From Acanthochlamys bracteata (Eukaryota > Streptophyta > Magnoliopsida > Pandanales > Velloziaceae), in contig CM034143.1 of the NCBI GenBank assembly GCA_019914995.1, forward strand, positions 5,619,501 to 5,683,500: 64,000 bases of DNA, read 5' to 3'. Below are positions 46,555 through 58,166 of the stretch, one piece after another (position 1 is the stretch's first letter; every line of letters starts with the position of its first letter). The notes under the pieces were generated by a model. It was not told where the DNA came from. It did no database searches and worked only from the letters and a program-made list of their open reading frames with translations. The position numbers and the translations under genes were made by a program.

Positions 46555-48456
46555 ATCTAAATGTAGTTTATTTAAATCAAATTTTATTTCAACATTATAC
46601 AATTATAGGTCAATTTAGATCAACCTAAATTGCCACGATCGATCTCGTAAATATGTATTTATTTTATTTAAATTTATTTATTTATTTATTTATTTGTGTA
46701 CGAATTGATTTTTATACAGATGCATGACGTATTTTGGCGATCTCTCTGATCTTTCTCCTTACTAATGCATTTTTTAACTATCTTTTCTTTGTCTCTTACA
46801 TCTCAATCTGCTGCTTAGAGCCGAACGGTGATACTTTGACGCTCATTCACATCGAATGCAGAAATCGTCGATCGAATCTCCAAAAAAGCTCAATTTTATC
46901 TTGCCATTCTGGTTATCAACTATTATTACCTGCTCCTTTTTTATTAGTTTTTCTATCTCCGGTCAATTGACTTCAACCGAAACTGTAGTTCAGTCGAAAC
47001 TTCTCATCGGCGATTGGTCAATGTCGAGCTAGCGAAAAAACTATCTTTTCATTTTGCTAAAGCTTTCTTCTCTATTGATTGGATCGAATTTTTACTCGTG
47101 CGTGATGAAAAGATTGATTGCCGGACCGCAACGAAATTGCTGAAATTCAACCGCCGGTGTTCCTTCAGATTTAGTTGTGCTAATAGATCTCTACTTTTTT
47201 TAAAACATTTGATAGAGTTGTTCTGGAAATTAGACTTTCTCTTATTTATATATTTTGACTGGTATAGTTTTTAGTAGTTTTTTCTTTCAAATAAAAGCAT
47301 TCTAAAATTGTGTTATTAATATGATGTCCTAAACTTCAAATGTATTCATCAATATAAAATGTAGGTCAGCAAATGATATTAATTATAAATTCGTAAAATA
47401 AATCATCTTATTAATTGAGAGCTATTTGCTCCCAACTATCGAAGCTATAATATCATATTTTTTGACATTGATATACTTGGAGTAATCGTGTTCTTATTTT
47501 TATCGCTATTTAGACAGTACAATAAGAAATTATCTATATATTTGGGATATTTATTTGTCGTAAGGGCTTTACCTATATAATTTATCAAAACTTGTCTGAT
47601 AAGGATATCTCTCTTTCACCGAATGGAATAAGATCAATTTATGAAATGCATATTAGTTAAAATTTTAATTTTGTAATTATTTTTAGTTTCATGTAGAACT
47701 AGAACCAGAAATATTACTAGTATATTTTTCTCATTATATAAACAATTCCAAAAACTATATAAAGAAGACGCTAATTGAAATAAAATTAAATTTATTAGAA
47801 AAATTGATAAATAAAAGCCTAAAACATTAAATTATTTCCTCTTTCCAAATTGAAAAAAATTCAAAATACAGATTTTAAATGGGCCTCTGGGGACTAACTT
47901 AGCAGGCGGTAATGGGCCTCCAAATGTGTTGCTTTGGAAGTGTTTATCAATCCCCTAAATTTATTTTTTTAAATTTATTTTTAATATAAAATACGTAAAA
48001 AATTAAAATATAATTTTTTTATTAATAATATTTTTTTTTAAATTTTATTTTTAAAATTTACTATAAATATTATATTAATATATAATTTTATTTTTTATTA
48101 AATATTTTTAAATTAAATTAAACTTTTTTAAAACTCACTTCGTCGATTTTTTTATCGTAAAAACGCCTTTTACTTACGAAAGTTTTAACAGGCGCACTAG
48201 CTGGACCGCCCAGGTCAGCGAAGTGGGTGTTGTTTGTTGGATGACAATCACTGCCCACGCGCTTCCTACTCCTTCGTGGGTCCCACTTCTCTCATCTTCT
48301 TCTCTTCGAGTTTGTTATAGTGCCTGCAACAAGAATGTGAACGACAGTTGAAACAGAGCTCATTAAAATAAAAAATAAAAAAATTCCAATACACAAAAAA
48401 AAAAATTAATTTCTTGGTTGCTCTTAAATTAACAAGCAACTGGAGCTCAATCGAAG
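46555..48456. other. Intergenic region upstream of CBP60
   Basis: Very AT-rich, with a less AT-rich part at 46730-47270 whose open frames have no recognisable domain. TGGGCC words occur at 47880 and 47914. A pyrimidine-rich leader-like stretch runs into the CBP60 start (about 48290-48456). No gene is supported. Confidence 0.5.
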
Positions 48457-51400
48457 ATGTCGCAGAAGAGGCACGGCGGAGGCGCCGGATCGTCGTCGGA
48501 AGAAAGGCGTCAGAAGACTCCGAAGCTTCAATCGTTAGTCATTCTTGTTATCGCTCTCTTTTCTTAATTTCTTTTTTGCTATTTTAATTTTCCGAGTGGT
48601 AATTGAATGGCTACTTGAATTCTTTTTTTGGGCCAGAGTGGTATGGCAAGTTGTGTGCATGAACAGAATTGAGAAGTTTCTCGAGCCGTTAATCCGTAGA
48701 GTCGTAAGTGGAAATCGTTCCTGTGTTGTTATTGTTCTTATTCCTTTTTTGTTTTTGTAGATTGAATTAGAGTAGAAGTAGATTGTTTCTATAAGGATTT
48801 TTTTAGGTTTTCTTATCTCGATCTATAGTTTGTTGTTGTCGTTTTGTTGATGAAGCTAGTTCCACTAATTTTACAAGCAGGTAAAAGAAGAAGTGGAAGG
48901 GGCACTAGCTAAACATTTGGCTTACATGAAAAGGTAACGAGTAGTTTCGAAAGTAGATTGTTAATTCATTCCAGATGGACTTTTGGTAGACTGCGTATGA
49001 ACTATGGCTTTAATTTTAGCTAGAACATATGTCTTTAACAGACATTCTGGGAAGCAGATATATCCTTCGTCTTCATCGACAATTTTAGAGCTACAGTTTA
49101 GGAGCGAGCTTTCTCGTCCAATATTCACTGGTTCTAGAATAGGTGGAGAGGATGGTTCTGTTTTAAAGATAGAGTTAGTCGATGTTTCGACAGAAAAGGT
49201 TGTCACTTCTGGACCGACATCTTCAGTAAAAGTGGAACTAGTAGTATTGGAAGGCGACTTTGAAAGTGATGGACAAGGTAATTGGACAAGCGAGCAATTT
49301 AGAGACAATATTGTTAAAGAAAGAGATGGAAGACGGCCACTTCTTGTCGGGGATGTTGTACTTGAGCTTCATGAAGGAATTGGAGTAGTAGGGGAGATTT
49401 CATTTACTGATAACTCTAGCTGGACAAGGAGTCGAAAATTCAGACTTGGGGCAAAGGCTGTGGACGACCACTTGAATGGTGGCATGAGAATACGAGAAGC
49501 CTTAACTGAAGCCTTTGTTGTCAAAGATCACAGAGGAGAATGTGAGTGTCCTAAAATCCTTCTTTTCTAGTAGTAAACTGCATAGTAATGTCTTATGTGC
49601 ATACTGTAAGTAGATGCTCATGAGAAAGCTTGCTCTACTGGCCACTTTCCTTTGTGTGTATTTCTTCATAACAATTTTAAGAATGTGACATGCTAATTTG
49701 TGAGATATCATTGTCTCCATTAACTTGACCATTTTGTTTCCTCGATTCTGTCATATGATGAAATGCTCAAGAGATATGTTAGCAGGACTATTATTGTAGT
49801 AAAAGAGATGCTATTGATAATAGACTCAATCCTCCAACATATTCTTCCAATCAAATCCTTTCTCCATGCTGGTTAGGTTTTGTGGTATCTTATAAGTTGC
49901 AACTCCAGCAGAGATACTATTGGCTAAGCAGCCATAGAATTATGCTGCAGAAACCATTTCATAGTTGTTGAGCTGCACCTTAGTGGACGTATCCATGTTG
50001 CATAACTGTTGACTGCATGACTATAGAGACCTCCTCCAATTTTAAGAGACGTAAGCTAGAAAGTAACACATTTATGTAGGCAAAAGGCCAGCACCATTCT
50101 CCGAGTTTGAGTAACAGAATTACGAAGTAAGGATTATGGACACAGTATACCCAATAATTGAGGCCTCTGTATGTAACTTTGCATTTACTCCAAGTTTCTC
50201 TTCCAGGTCTTTCTTTAGAGGAACATGCCATCCTGTTATAACTTATAAGTGGATTTGTGAACTTCATTTAGTTTTTTCTAGGTATTTTAACTAAGATATC
50301 TTCTCAATTCTTGCAATAGTTTCGTAATTTGAGTGTTTTTCTTCAGTGTACAAGAAGCACCACCCACCTTCACTTACGGATGAAGTATGGCGTCTAGAGA
50401 AGATTGGTAAAGATGGATCCTTCCATAAGCGTTTAAGCAATGAGAACATCCATACTGTAAAGGATTTTCTTACATTACTATGCATTGATGCTTCAAGATT
50501 GAAAAATGTACGGGCCTTCTTTAAATTTTATCTTCATTATTGTGTTATTAAATCTCAAGTTGTGCTTTATTAGAAGGCATTGGAGCGTCTTTTCTTGTTA
50601 ATTATGGTTAGCTCTATGTGTTCATCACTAAAGATGCATGCAAAGTGGAAGTCAAGTTTCTTAGTCTCCGAATTCTGTATTTTAATTTCTTGATACACAT
50701 CCTTTTGTTCTTTTCCTACCCACAAATGGTTTTGACAGGGCACTACTTTTTATCATGGTCTGAGTTCATATGTATCAATAACTACTGGCAAATAGGGCAG
50801 ATGTCATTTTAAAACCTTGTGTGTAGAGCTTTATCATTTTAGGTAATGTTTTATGTTTTTCTACTTAACTTCCAAGGTTGATACACTTATAGCACATTGT
50901 GATTAGTGGACCTATCTAAAAGAGGATATGTTTAGATGAGTGGTGGCTATATGGTGGGGCTCATAGCATTACCAATATTTTGTATAGTACTTACAATTTG
51001 GTGGTGTATATCTTTTCTGCTACTCTTTGTCGTTCTTCTTTATACTTAGAAAGTAGAGTATACATCAAATTTTGATTTACCTTCAGAATTCAGTGGCATA
51101 CATTGTAGAGGAACATTAAATGAATTTGACATATTCAAGGATTTATTTTTAACAGTTGTTTTTTACCATATATAAGGAAAGTCTAGGTTTCTGCCTTCAC
51201 CCTGCTTAGTCCACGCTTTCCCTTGATATGAGTAGACCTCCAATGAAATGGGGAGACCTGCAATACCTGAGTTGCAATTCTGCAATGGCACAAAATGATT
51301 TGGATTTTTTCAAGTAGCATATGTGATGTCAAGGCGCTAAGATGTTACCTGTACTCTGTAGTTTTAACTTTTAAGCATTGGCACATCTATGAACTAAACT

Positions 51401-52325
51401 TATCAACCTATTGTGGCCATCATTTTCTTTGCTTGTTTGAGCTGTCCAGATACTAGGCAGTGGAATGTCAACAAAAATGTGGGAGGTGACAGTGGATCAT
51501 GCCCGGACCTGCACCGTTGGTAATCAGGCCCATGCTTATTTCCCTAATGGTGAAGAGCAACCTGGAGTTGTTTTTGATATTTTGGGAGATCTGAAGGGGG
51601 CTGTCAATGGACAACGATATATTCCAATAACTGAGCTATCGGATAGTGAAAAGGCATGACTTCTTCCTCCTCCCTTCATTTTAGCGATACATATTATAGT
51701 ATTCTCTTTTATCTGAGTCAATTAGCTAACTCTTTTATCTTATCTAATAATTCCAGGCAGAAGGGCAAGCATCAATGAGAACTGCTTTTGAACACTGGGA
51801 AGATGTACTGTCCTTTGAATTGGGGGTTGTAACCAGTGATACTCCACATGCATCTCCAATATCTTTACCTTCCAGCTCGCAGTTGTTTCCAGAATACTTC
51901 TTTGGCAATATTACTCACAAGACTAGTCCATACAATTATGCCAATCTCACTTTCTCATCAGACATCAATTCTTACCTAGAGATTCTTGACAACAACGAAC
52001 AAGGGTATTTAATTGATCCTTGAATGTTCTCTTCTTGCAAGATGTTAGAAGGCTACCAATTTACTTGCAATAACTATTAAACTTTGGCAATAACAGGAAC
52101 CAAGCATGCAGTTCTGAAGACAGTGTACAGTTTCTTGATCATGCGAGCCTTCACGAGGACTCACAAGCTGATCTGGGTACCATAGTGTCCAGCTTTATAA
52201 AATCAACTGCTCGTGGAAAAGCCATTGCGGGATGGGGGACACTTGTTTACCTATTCAGGTGGAGATTCTCCATTAGACGGATGTTGGCATCAAAGAGAAG
52301 CAAAGATTACGGAAAATCAAGATAG
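48457..52325 (+). CDS. Calmodulin-binding protein 60 (CBP60) family regulator
   Basis: CDS join(48457..48533,48637..48703,48881..48933,49042..49541,50347..50507,51450..51653,51757..52004,52097..52325), 1539 nt, 512 aa. The order fits CBP60: [20 protein letters not shown], the [20 protein letters not shown] helix, then the conserved domain [25 protein letters not shown]. Further marks are [69 protein letters not shown] and [12 protein letters not shown]. The C-terminus ([20 protein letters not shown] plus SKRSK) is basic and amphipathic, the likely calmodulin site. Family members are nuclear DNA-binding factors that control salicylic acid and immune genes. This looks like the calmodulin-binding A-F type rather than SARD1. 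Intron 6 has a GC donor (51654). It is intact otherwise. Confidence 0.93.
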
Positions 52326-52629
52326 AAGCAGATGTCATGAAGGATACAACAGCAAATAATACAAAAATGTAAGAAGCAACAGTCTGCAGATAACTTGTTT
52401 TCAGTTTCATATGTAAATATCCGGCGTTTCAAAATTGGAAATGCCCTTCAGTTTTGGTGCCCGCTTTCTTTGTACATAATACCAGTGCTTGTGCACAATG
52501 TGAAAATGCAAAATGTCAGTGCCTAAGGTTTGGTGTTGGTGCTGACAGCGGTCAAGCTATGTAAATAAGCTGTTTTCCTGCTGCAGCTCTGAATGCTTAT
52601 ATAAACATTTCAAGCTTCTATTTGCAATA
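52326..52629 (+). other. CBP60 3' UTR
   Basis: Non-coding sequence after the CBP60 stop. It is less AT-rich than neighbouring intergenic DNA and ends near TATAAACATTTCAAGC at about 52600. It abuts the ABCB pseudogene, which is on the other strand. Confidence 0.45.
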
Positions 52630-52915
52630 TAACTCTAATGACGATGGTTGTCTGCCCAACGGAGGCCCTATCGAGAGCTACTCTGATGATACGTTCGGAT
52701 TCTGAGTCGAGAACGCTGGTGGCCTCACCAAGGAGAAGGATTTTCGGTGATTTTATGATTGCTCTACAATGGCTTATATGTTTCTACTGGCAAAAACAAC
52801 AACAATCAGCTGTCATTTTACTTTAGCTTGATCAATAGATACAGACCACTTTTATCAGGTACATTTTACTGTATTGATATTTGATGAAAGAAACAACAAC
52901 AACCAGAAAGGCTTA

Positions 52916-53084
52916 GGGTGTGTTTGCAATTGCACAGAACTCAATTTTTTTCGTCGGACTTTGAGTTCAAATTTATTTTCTTTGTTTCAGTTTATCCCGA
53001 AATCATATATGATCCATTTATTACAGAGCTCAGTGTTACCGAACTCAGTTTTACGACTCACTTCCGATCAATCATAACACACCC
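52916..53084. mobile_element. MITE, 169 bp, with TTA target duplication
   Basis: The ends GGGTGTGTTTGCAATTG and CAATCATAACACACCC are inverted repeats. TTA flanks both sides (52913-52915 and 53085-53087), as for PIF/Harbinger-derived MITEs. Confidence 0.8.
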
Positions 53085-53087
53085 TTA

Positions 53088-53324
53088 AAGCGTGTTTCAA
53101 TTACATGAATGAGTTTTATATAAATAAGTTTCGTAAAAATAGAATTTCGTTAGAAATAGAATGTGAAATAAAATTCAAATTAATAATTGAAACAAATAAA
53201 ATAGAATTTAATATACAAATGAAAGTATAATTTAGAATGATAATTAAATAGGTAAAAGAGCTGAATTAAAAATTTTAGACGGAAGAAGTGGAAGTTAACA
53301 GTAATTGAAAATATCAAACATGCC
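53088..53324. mobile_element. Second MITE directly abutting the first, 237 bp
   Basis: It begins AAGCGTGTTTCAATTAC immediately after the shared TTA (53085-53087). It ends GTAATTG..CAAACATGCC before another TTA (53325-53327). A related decayed sequence lies at about 17678-17935 (with AGTAAAATT and AATAATTGAAACA-type words). Confidence 0.6.
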
Positions 53325-54023
53325 TTACGGGAACATTTAACTTTGCTAATTAAATATTCTAAGTCTAGAGTTAACTATAGACATTAAACTAATAAAGGGC
53401 ATGTAAAAAGCATGAGGTTGTTAGTTATTGACAGATTTTTAACTCTAAAATGAGATTAACAAAAAATATTTAAGATGCCAAACAGCTACTGATATGACCT
53501 GTGTATCATAGCCTTGGGGTAGCGGGCATTGGAAACCTTAGCAGCAGCAATGATCTCCTCCGTGGTTGCATCCTATCTGCCAAACAGAATGTTCTCTTTT
53601 ATCGATGTCGCGAAAAACGCTGGCTCCTGGCTGACCAACCCCATTTGCGTCCTCAGCTACCGGAGCAGCCGCCGGATATCGACACCATCAAGCAGAATCT
53701 CACCGCCGGAGGGGTCGTAGAATCTCTTCAGCAATGCGATTGCTCTTGATATCCCTGACCAGCTTCCACCGACCAGTGCAACCGTCTGTCTTGCTGGGAC
53801 AAGCAGGTCGAAGTTTCGGAAAACGGGAGTGTCCGTTCTTGATGGGTAGCAGAACTCAACTTCCGGTACTCAACTTCGCCGGCGACGTTTTTCTAGTGTT
53901 TCTCCTTCAGCGCTGTAGCTGTCTATTTTCGGGACTTTTCTTATCACTTCGATGTTTCTTTCTCCGGCTGAGCTCGCCTCTGATATGGAATTCACATCGG
54001 ATAGCCCTGATCCTATAACAAAA

Positions 54024-54205
54024 TGTTGGGGAGATATACAAGAGTTAAACAATATAAAAGAACTTCAGGTTTTAGTTCATACACTAAAATCTTAATTAAC
54101 TCCAAAGTTTAAATTAATAGATTATAAAATTTCCTTATATATTAATCCTATTTTTATTTTATTTTTATTTAATATGAAACTAATTTATTCACCGTTAATT
54201 CAACA
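54024..54205 (-). repeat. LTR of the TRIM (3' copy)
   Basis: 182 bp. It is alignable to 54525-54713 but clearly diverged, with small indels. Confidence 0.82.
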
Positions 54206-54524
54206 ATCTTTTTCTAAAGAATAAGTCATTCATATTTCTTCTCGTCCAAGCACCCCATAGAATATCACATACTTTGGTCGTCCATTTGGTAATTGTACTG
54301 CAAGAGCCGGCCATCAGAGTCTAATTTATTTCGAATTCTTACTCACATTTTGCGGAAGCTCATATAAGTCATACTGTTTTTAACATGCTCATCGCACTAC
54401 ATAACTCTTGCTTACACTTTACGAAAGTCTATATAAGTCACATCGCTCTTAAATTACACCCACTGTCAGTGAAGACTATTACGTGCATTGAGCTCCCAAG
54501 CCAGCGTATCGATTCCGATATCAC

Positions 54525-54713
54525 TGTTGGGGAGATGCAACACTGAAGAAGTTAAATAAAATAAGACATCTGAAAAAATCGGTCCATATATTAGAAAGCT
54601 CAATCTAATTAAAAACTTAAACCAATAAATTATGAAACTCTTTAATATATTAATCCAATTTTTATTTTATTTTTATTCAATATAGAACTAATTCATTCAC
54701 TTTTAATCTAGCA
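54525..54713 (-). repeat. LTR of the TRIM (5' copy)
   Basis: 189 bp. On the minus strand it starts TGCTAG and ends ATCTCCCCAACA, next to the primer-site-like sequence. Confidence 0.82.
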
Positions 54714-55290
54714 CAAAAGTATGTACCATGTTCAGTAGCTTTTCTTCTTGCAGACAAAAAAAGAATCCTTGTAAAAATCAGAGAAAAATAAATTGCAAAA
54801 GGATTAATGCGATAACGAAATTGTTAGGAAAGATTATTACAGTACTTATCTTCACCGGTAAGTCGTTCGCCGGTTTTCTTCCTGCAGGACTCCTCCGCGG
54901 TCGTTGATATATACACATTACAATATATAATAACGAATCAAACCCAAATACCAAGTTACTCTTGAAGAAATTTAATTGATCTAATTTCAGTTACCTTAAA
55001 ATGAAGCAACAAAGGATTCACAAGCAAAATAACACAAGTTGATTGCATTCTGAGAGAAACCAAAATCAGATTAAAAACATTAATCTGCAATCCGTTGTTG
55101 ATTATATATAGTTTTCAGATTAAACCGAAATTCACATATCCGTTCCCGAGACTGTTCATGCTTGCTAGTAACATTTAAGCAGCATGATCGGAGATCGGAG
55201 TCGATACGCTGTTTCCGATTGCTCCCAACAACTCAAATGCCATCAACCATTTATCTGCTCTACCTGCACGCATGAATATTGTTCATAATA

Positions 55291-56075
55291 TGAACGTTTG
55301 CTTCTGTTTCTTTGCATTCTTCTCTGCTGTTGCAGTTGTAGACTTGAAATTGTTGTTGTTTCATTGTCTTCCATTACCGGAAACTCTTCTTTAATTCTTA
55401 ATTCTTTCACAGGGCAATTGAAGTTTAAGCAGGAACTTCTTAGGTGTTGCTCGGTGTGTTTCGGGTGCTTCTTCCGAATGCGTTCTCTCGGTTCTCTTTA
55501 AAGTTTTTGTTTTTAATATTTAATCATAATATATATATATATATATACATATATATACGTTTTTTTTAATATATTTTTTATAAATATTTAAAAATTTTAT
55601 TAAGTATAAAAAACTAAGTAATAAAAATTTTTTTATTATTTTTTATATTTTTAAATAAAAAAATAAAAGTTATTTTTTAAAAATATAAAATTTTTTATTT
55701 TATAAAAATTTTATTTTAAAAACACCTTCAAACGTCCTTCCTATTCAACATTGCCGTTTAGCATGGGCCAATTAACGGGCCTATGATAAGAGGGTTAAAT
55801 ACAGCTGGTCTAAATGTTCACTGTCAAGCCCGGCCCAGTGTGATAAACCCGAATCAAGAATCTTCTTCTTCGCTTCTCCACTGGGACAATAACCAAAGCA
55901 ACGGCTCTGAAGGGTAGTTTCGTCCATCTAGCTTCACAAATTTCGAAAAACCAACGCCGAGAACAACCAAAGCAAGAGCACACACTCTATTGAAATGGTT
56001 GCGAAACTCATCAATCGATCTACCGACTGAATCAAAATCGAAAATTTTCAAGGTGCGATTACCGAATTGATCGAG
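55291..56075 (+). promoter_or_regulatory. Upstream region of the ANP-type MAPKKK gene
   Basis: It contains an AT/TA-repeat stretch (about 55528-55560) and T-rich then A-rich MITE-like DNA (55560-55735). TGGGCC occurs at 55764-55769 and GGCCCA at 55832-55837, site II elements within 250-310 bp of the ATG. The leader is probably about 55850-56075. Confidence 0.5.
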
Positions 56076-58132
56076 ATGCAAGATTTCTTCGGATCTGTGA
56101 GGCAATCATTCGTTTTCAAGCCAAGTTCTGATGCTGGAGGTGTCGGTGAGAAGATTACAGATAAGATTGGTGAGAAATTTGTTTCATGTTTGAGGAAATC
56201 GAGAGTTGGTCTTGGAGCGATTGGTTTATCTCAGAAATTTCTCCCACCGCCGCCACCGTTGGCATCTCGCGTAGAAAAAACTGCCACATCAGCAGCTCTA
56301 ACGGACGAGACGGCTGTGGAATCAACGCCGGTGCGGCGGTGGAGAGCAGAACCTACTGCTCTAGTGAAGGAGGAATCAGCGGCGGCGATGAAAGTAGAGA
56401 CAAGTTGTGCGGCGGAGATGAAGGAGGATGATGAAGCACCGGCGATCCGGTGGAGGAAAGGAGAGTTGATTGGAGCGGGAGCATTTGGGCATGTTTACAT
56501 TGGTATGAACATGGACACTGGCAGTCTCCTTGCGGTAAAGCAGGTGAGATAAATTTTAATTCGAGTTTGTTTTTATGTTGCTTGAGTTCATTTCTTTTTC
56601 TCAATTTTTAGATTATGTGCTGCAGGTTTTGATTGCGGCGAAAAATGCATCAAGGAAGGATGCCCAAGTCAGTATTTATTTCTTCAATTAGACCCCTTTC
56701 TTAATACTTCTGAAGTGTTTTACATTGTAGTTTTTTCTGCTGGTAATCATGTAATTTCAAAGACTGTACTTTCTTGATTCTTATGGTTTGTTGTTTCGCT
56801 AATGTGTTAGAATCAAATTAAAGATATCGAGAAAGAAGTGAAGCTCCTGAGGAATCTTTCTCATCCCAACATTGTTGTAAGTAAACTTTGTCAAACTACT
56901 TACTACTGTTAATCCACACTTTCTGATATTCTGATGATATGGTTGTTTATTGCCTCAATGATGGTGGACAGAGATATTTGGGAACTAGTGGGGAAGAAGA
57001 GGCTTTAAATATCCTTCTGGAATTTGTTCCTGGTGGATCCATTTCGTCCTTGCTTGGGAAGTTTGGATCTTTCCCTGAGAGTGTATGGACTGTCTTTATT
57101 ATAAACTATTACATGTCTTAAAAATGAACATGTATTATGCTGATCATTTTTTAAACAGGTCATAAGAATGTACACAAAGCAGCTTCTTTTGGGGTTGGAG
57201 TATCTTCATCAGAATGGAATTATACATAGGGATATAAAGGCATGCCTTGTTTTATTCCTTTATTCTTGGTCAATACCTATTTGGTGGAGCTTTTAACTGA
57301 TACATAATGATTAATGTAGGGAGCGAACATATTGGTAGATAACAAAGGTTGCATCAAACTCGCAGACTTTGGGGCCTCTAAGCGAGTGAAAGAGCTGGTA
57401 GGAGGACATACCTTTATCTAAGTTTTTCCTTATGAGTATGTATGTCTTGAGAAGACTACTGCTTTTCACCTCAACACTTTCACACTTAGCGCATCTCCTT
57501 TGGATAAGTTGGACAAAGTTTTAACAGAATACTCATCATGTTTGCTTGTACCAGCTGTGATTGGAAAATTTTCATTAAACTTAAGATAGTTTGGATCTGT
57601 GAACAAGAACTTCCTTCTTTATGGTTTTAGACCTATACTGTGGGTCATAACATGATGAGGTTCAGTCATCATTTTTTGCTTGCAGTGCATGAGACAATAT
57701 TCAAATTGTATTTTGATTAATTCAAGATTAAGTAATTTCTTGAAAGGGAAATATTTGTCTTTATAGCAGTTGCTATTTGTTCCTAATACCTTGTGAACCT
57801 TATCAGGTAACAATAGCAGCTGCTAAATCAATGAAGGGTACCCCATATTGGATGGCTCCGGAAGTAATAGCTGGCCCAGATCATAGCTTGTAAGTGCTTA
57901 AGTTTGCTTTATCCCTTTGCACTAGTGATTCCGGTCAATATGTCCTGACAGAAACTACAAAGATAAGCTGTACTGAGTTTGCTCTTTCCGACTTATTTGC
58001 TATATGAAATCCTGACCTAAGTAAATAAGTCATCAAAAATTAAAGACACCACCATGCATATGATTTTTGTTCTGCTTTGCTCTTTTCTTTTTCTGGTGAG
58101 CCACACACAGCACCCACGCATGCATGCAGAGG

Positions 58133-58166
<34 letters not shown>

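Larger units (their letters stand above)
54024..54713 (-). mobile_element. TRIM (terminal-repeat retrotransposon in miniature), 690 bp
   Basis: Two direct repeats, 54024-54205 and 54525-54713, both start TGTTGGGGAGAT on the plus strand and end CAACA or TAGCA. They enclose about 320 bp without coding capacity. A perfect 5-bp target duplication CAAAA flanks the element (54019-54023 and 54714-54718). On the minus strand, TGATATCGGAATC after the inner LTR end resembles a mutated tRNA-Met primer site, and AGAAAAAGA before the other LTR a polypurine tract. So the element is read on the minus strand. It sits inside the ABCB pseudogene. Confidence 0.88.
52630..55290 (-). pseudogene. ABCB (MDR/P-glycoprotein type) transporter pseudogene
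   Basis: Segments are in gene order on the minus strand. Near 55280-55170 is FMRAGRADKWLMAFELLGAI, the N-terminal lead. Near 54890 is a scrap resembling CWTRTGERQ. At 54020-53890 is [20 protein letters not shown]. At 53880-53510 is the first nucleotide-binding domain ([55 protein letters not shown]). At 52790-52640 are Walker B and the D-loop ([20 protein letters not shown]). Decay is plain: Walker A reads GGSWSGISR without its lysine, Walker B Asp is Gly, and stops follow LLR and FGR. The transmembrane domains and second half are gone. A TRIM and two MITEs sit inside it. Confidence 0.92.

Noticed and set aside
46734..47274. Open frames of 78-86 codons upstream of CBP60
   Set aside because: The translations have no known motif, codon use looks random and no splice partner is visible.
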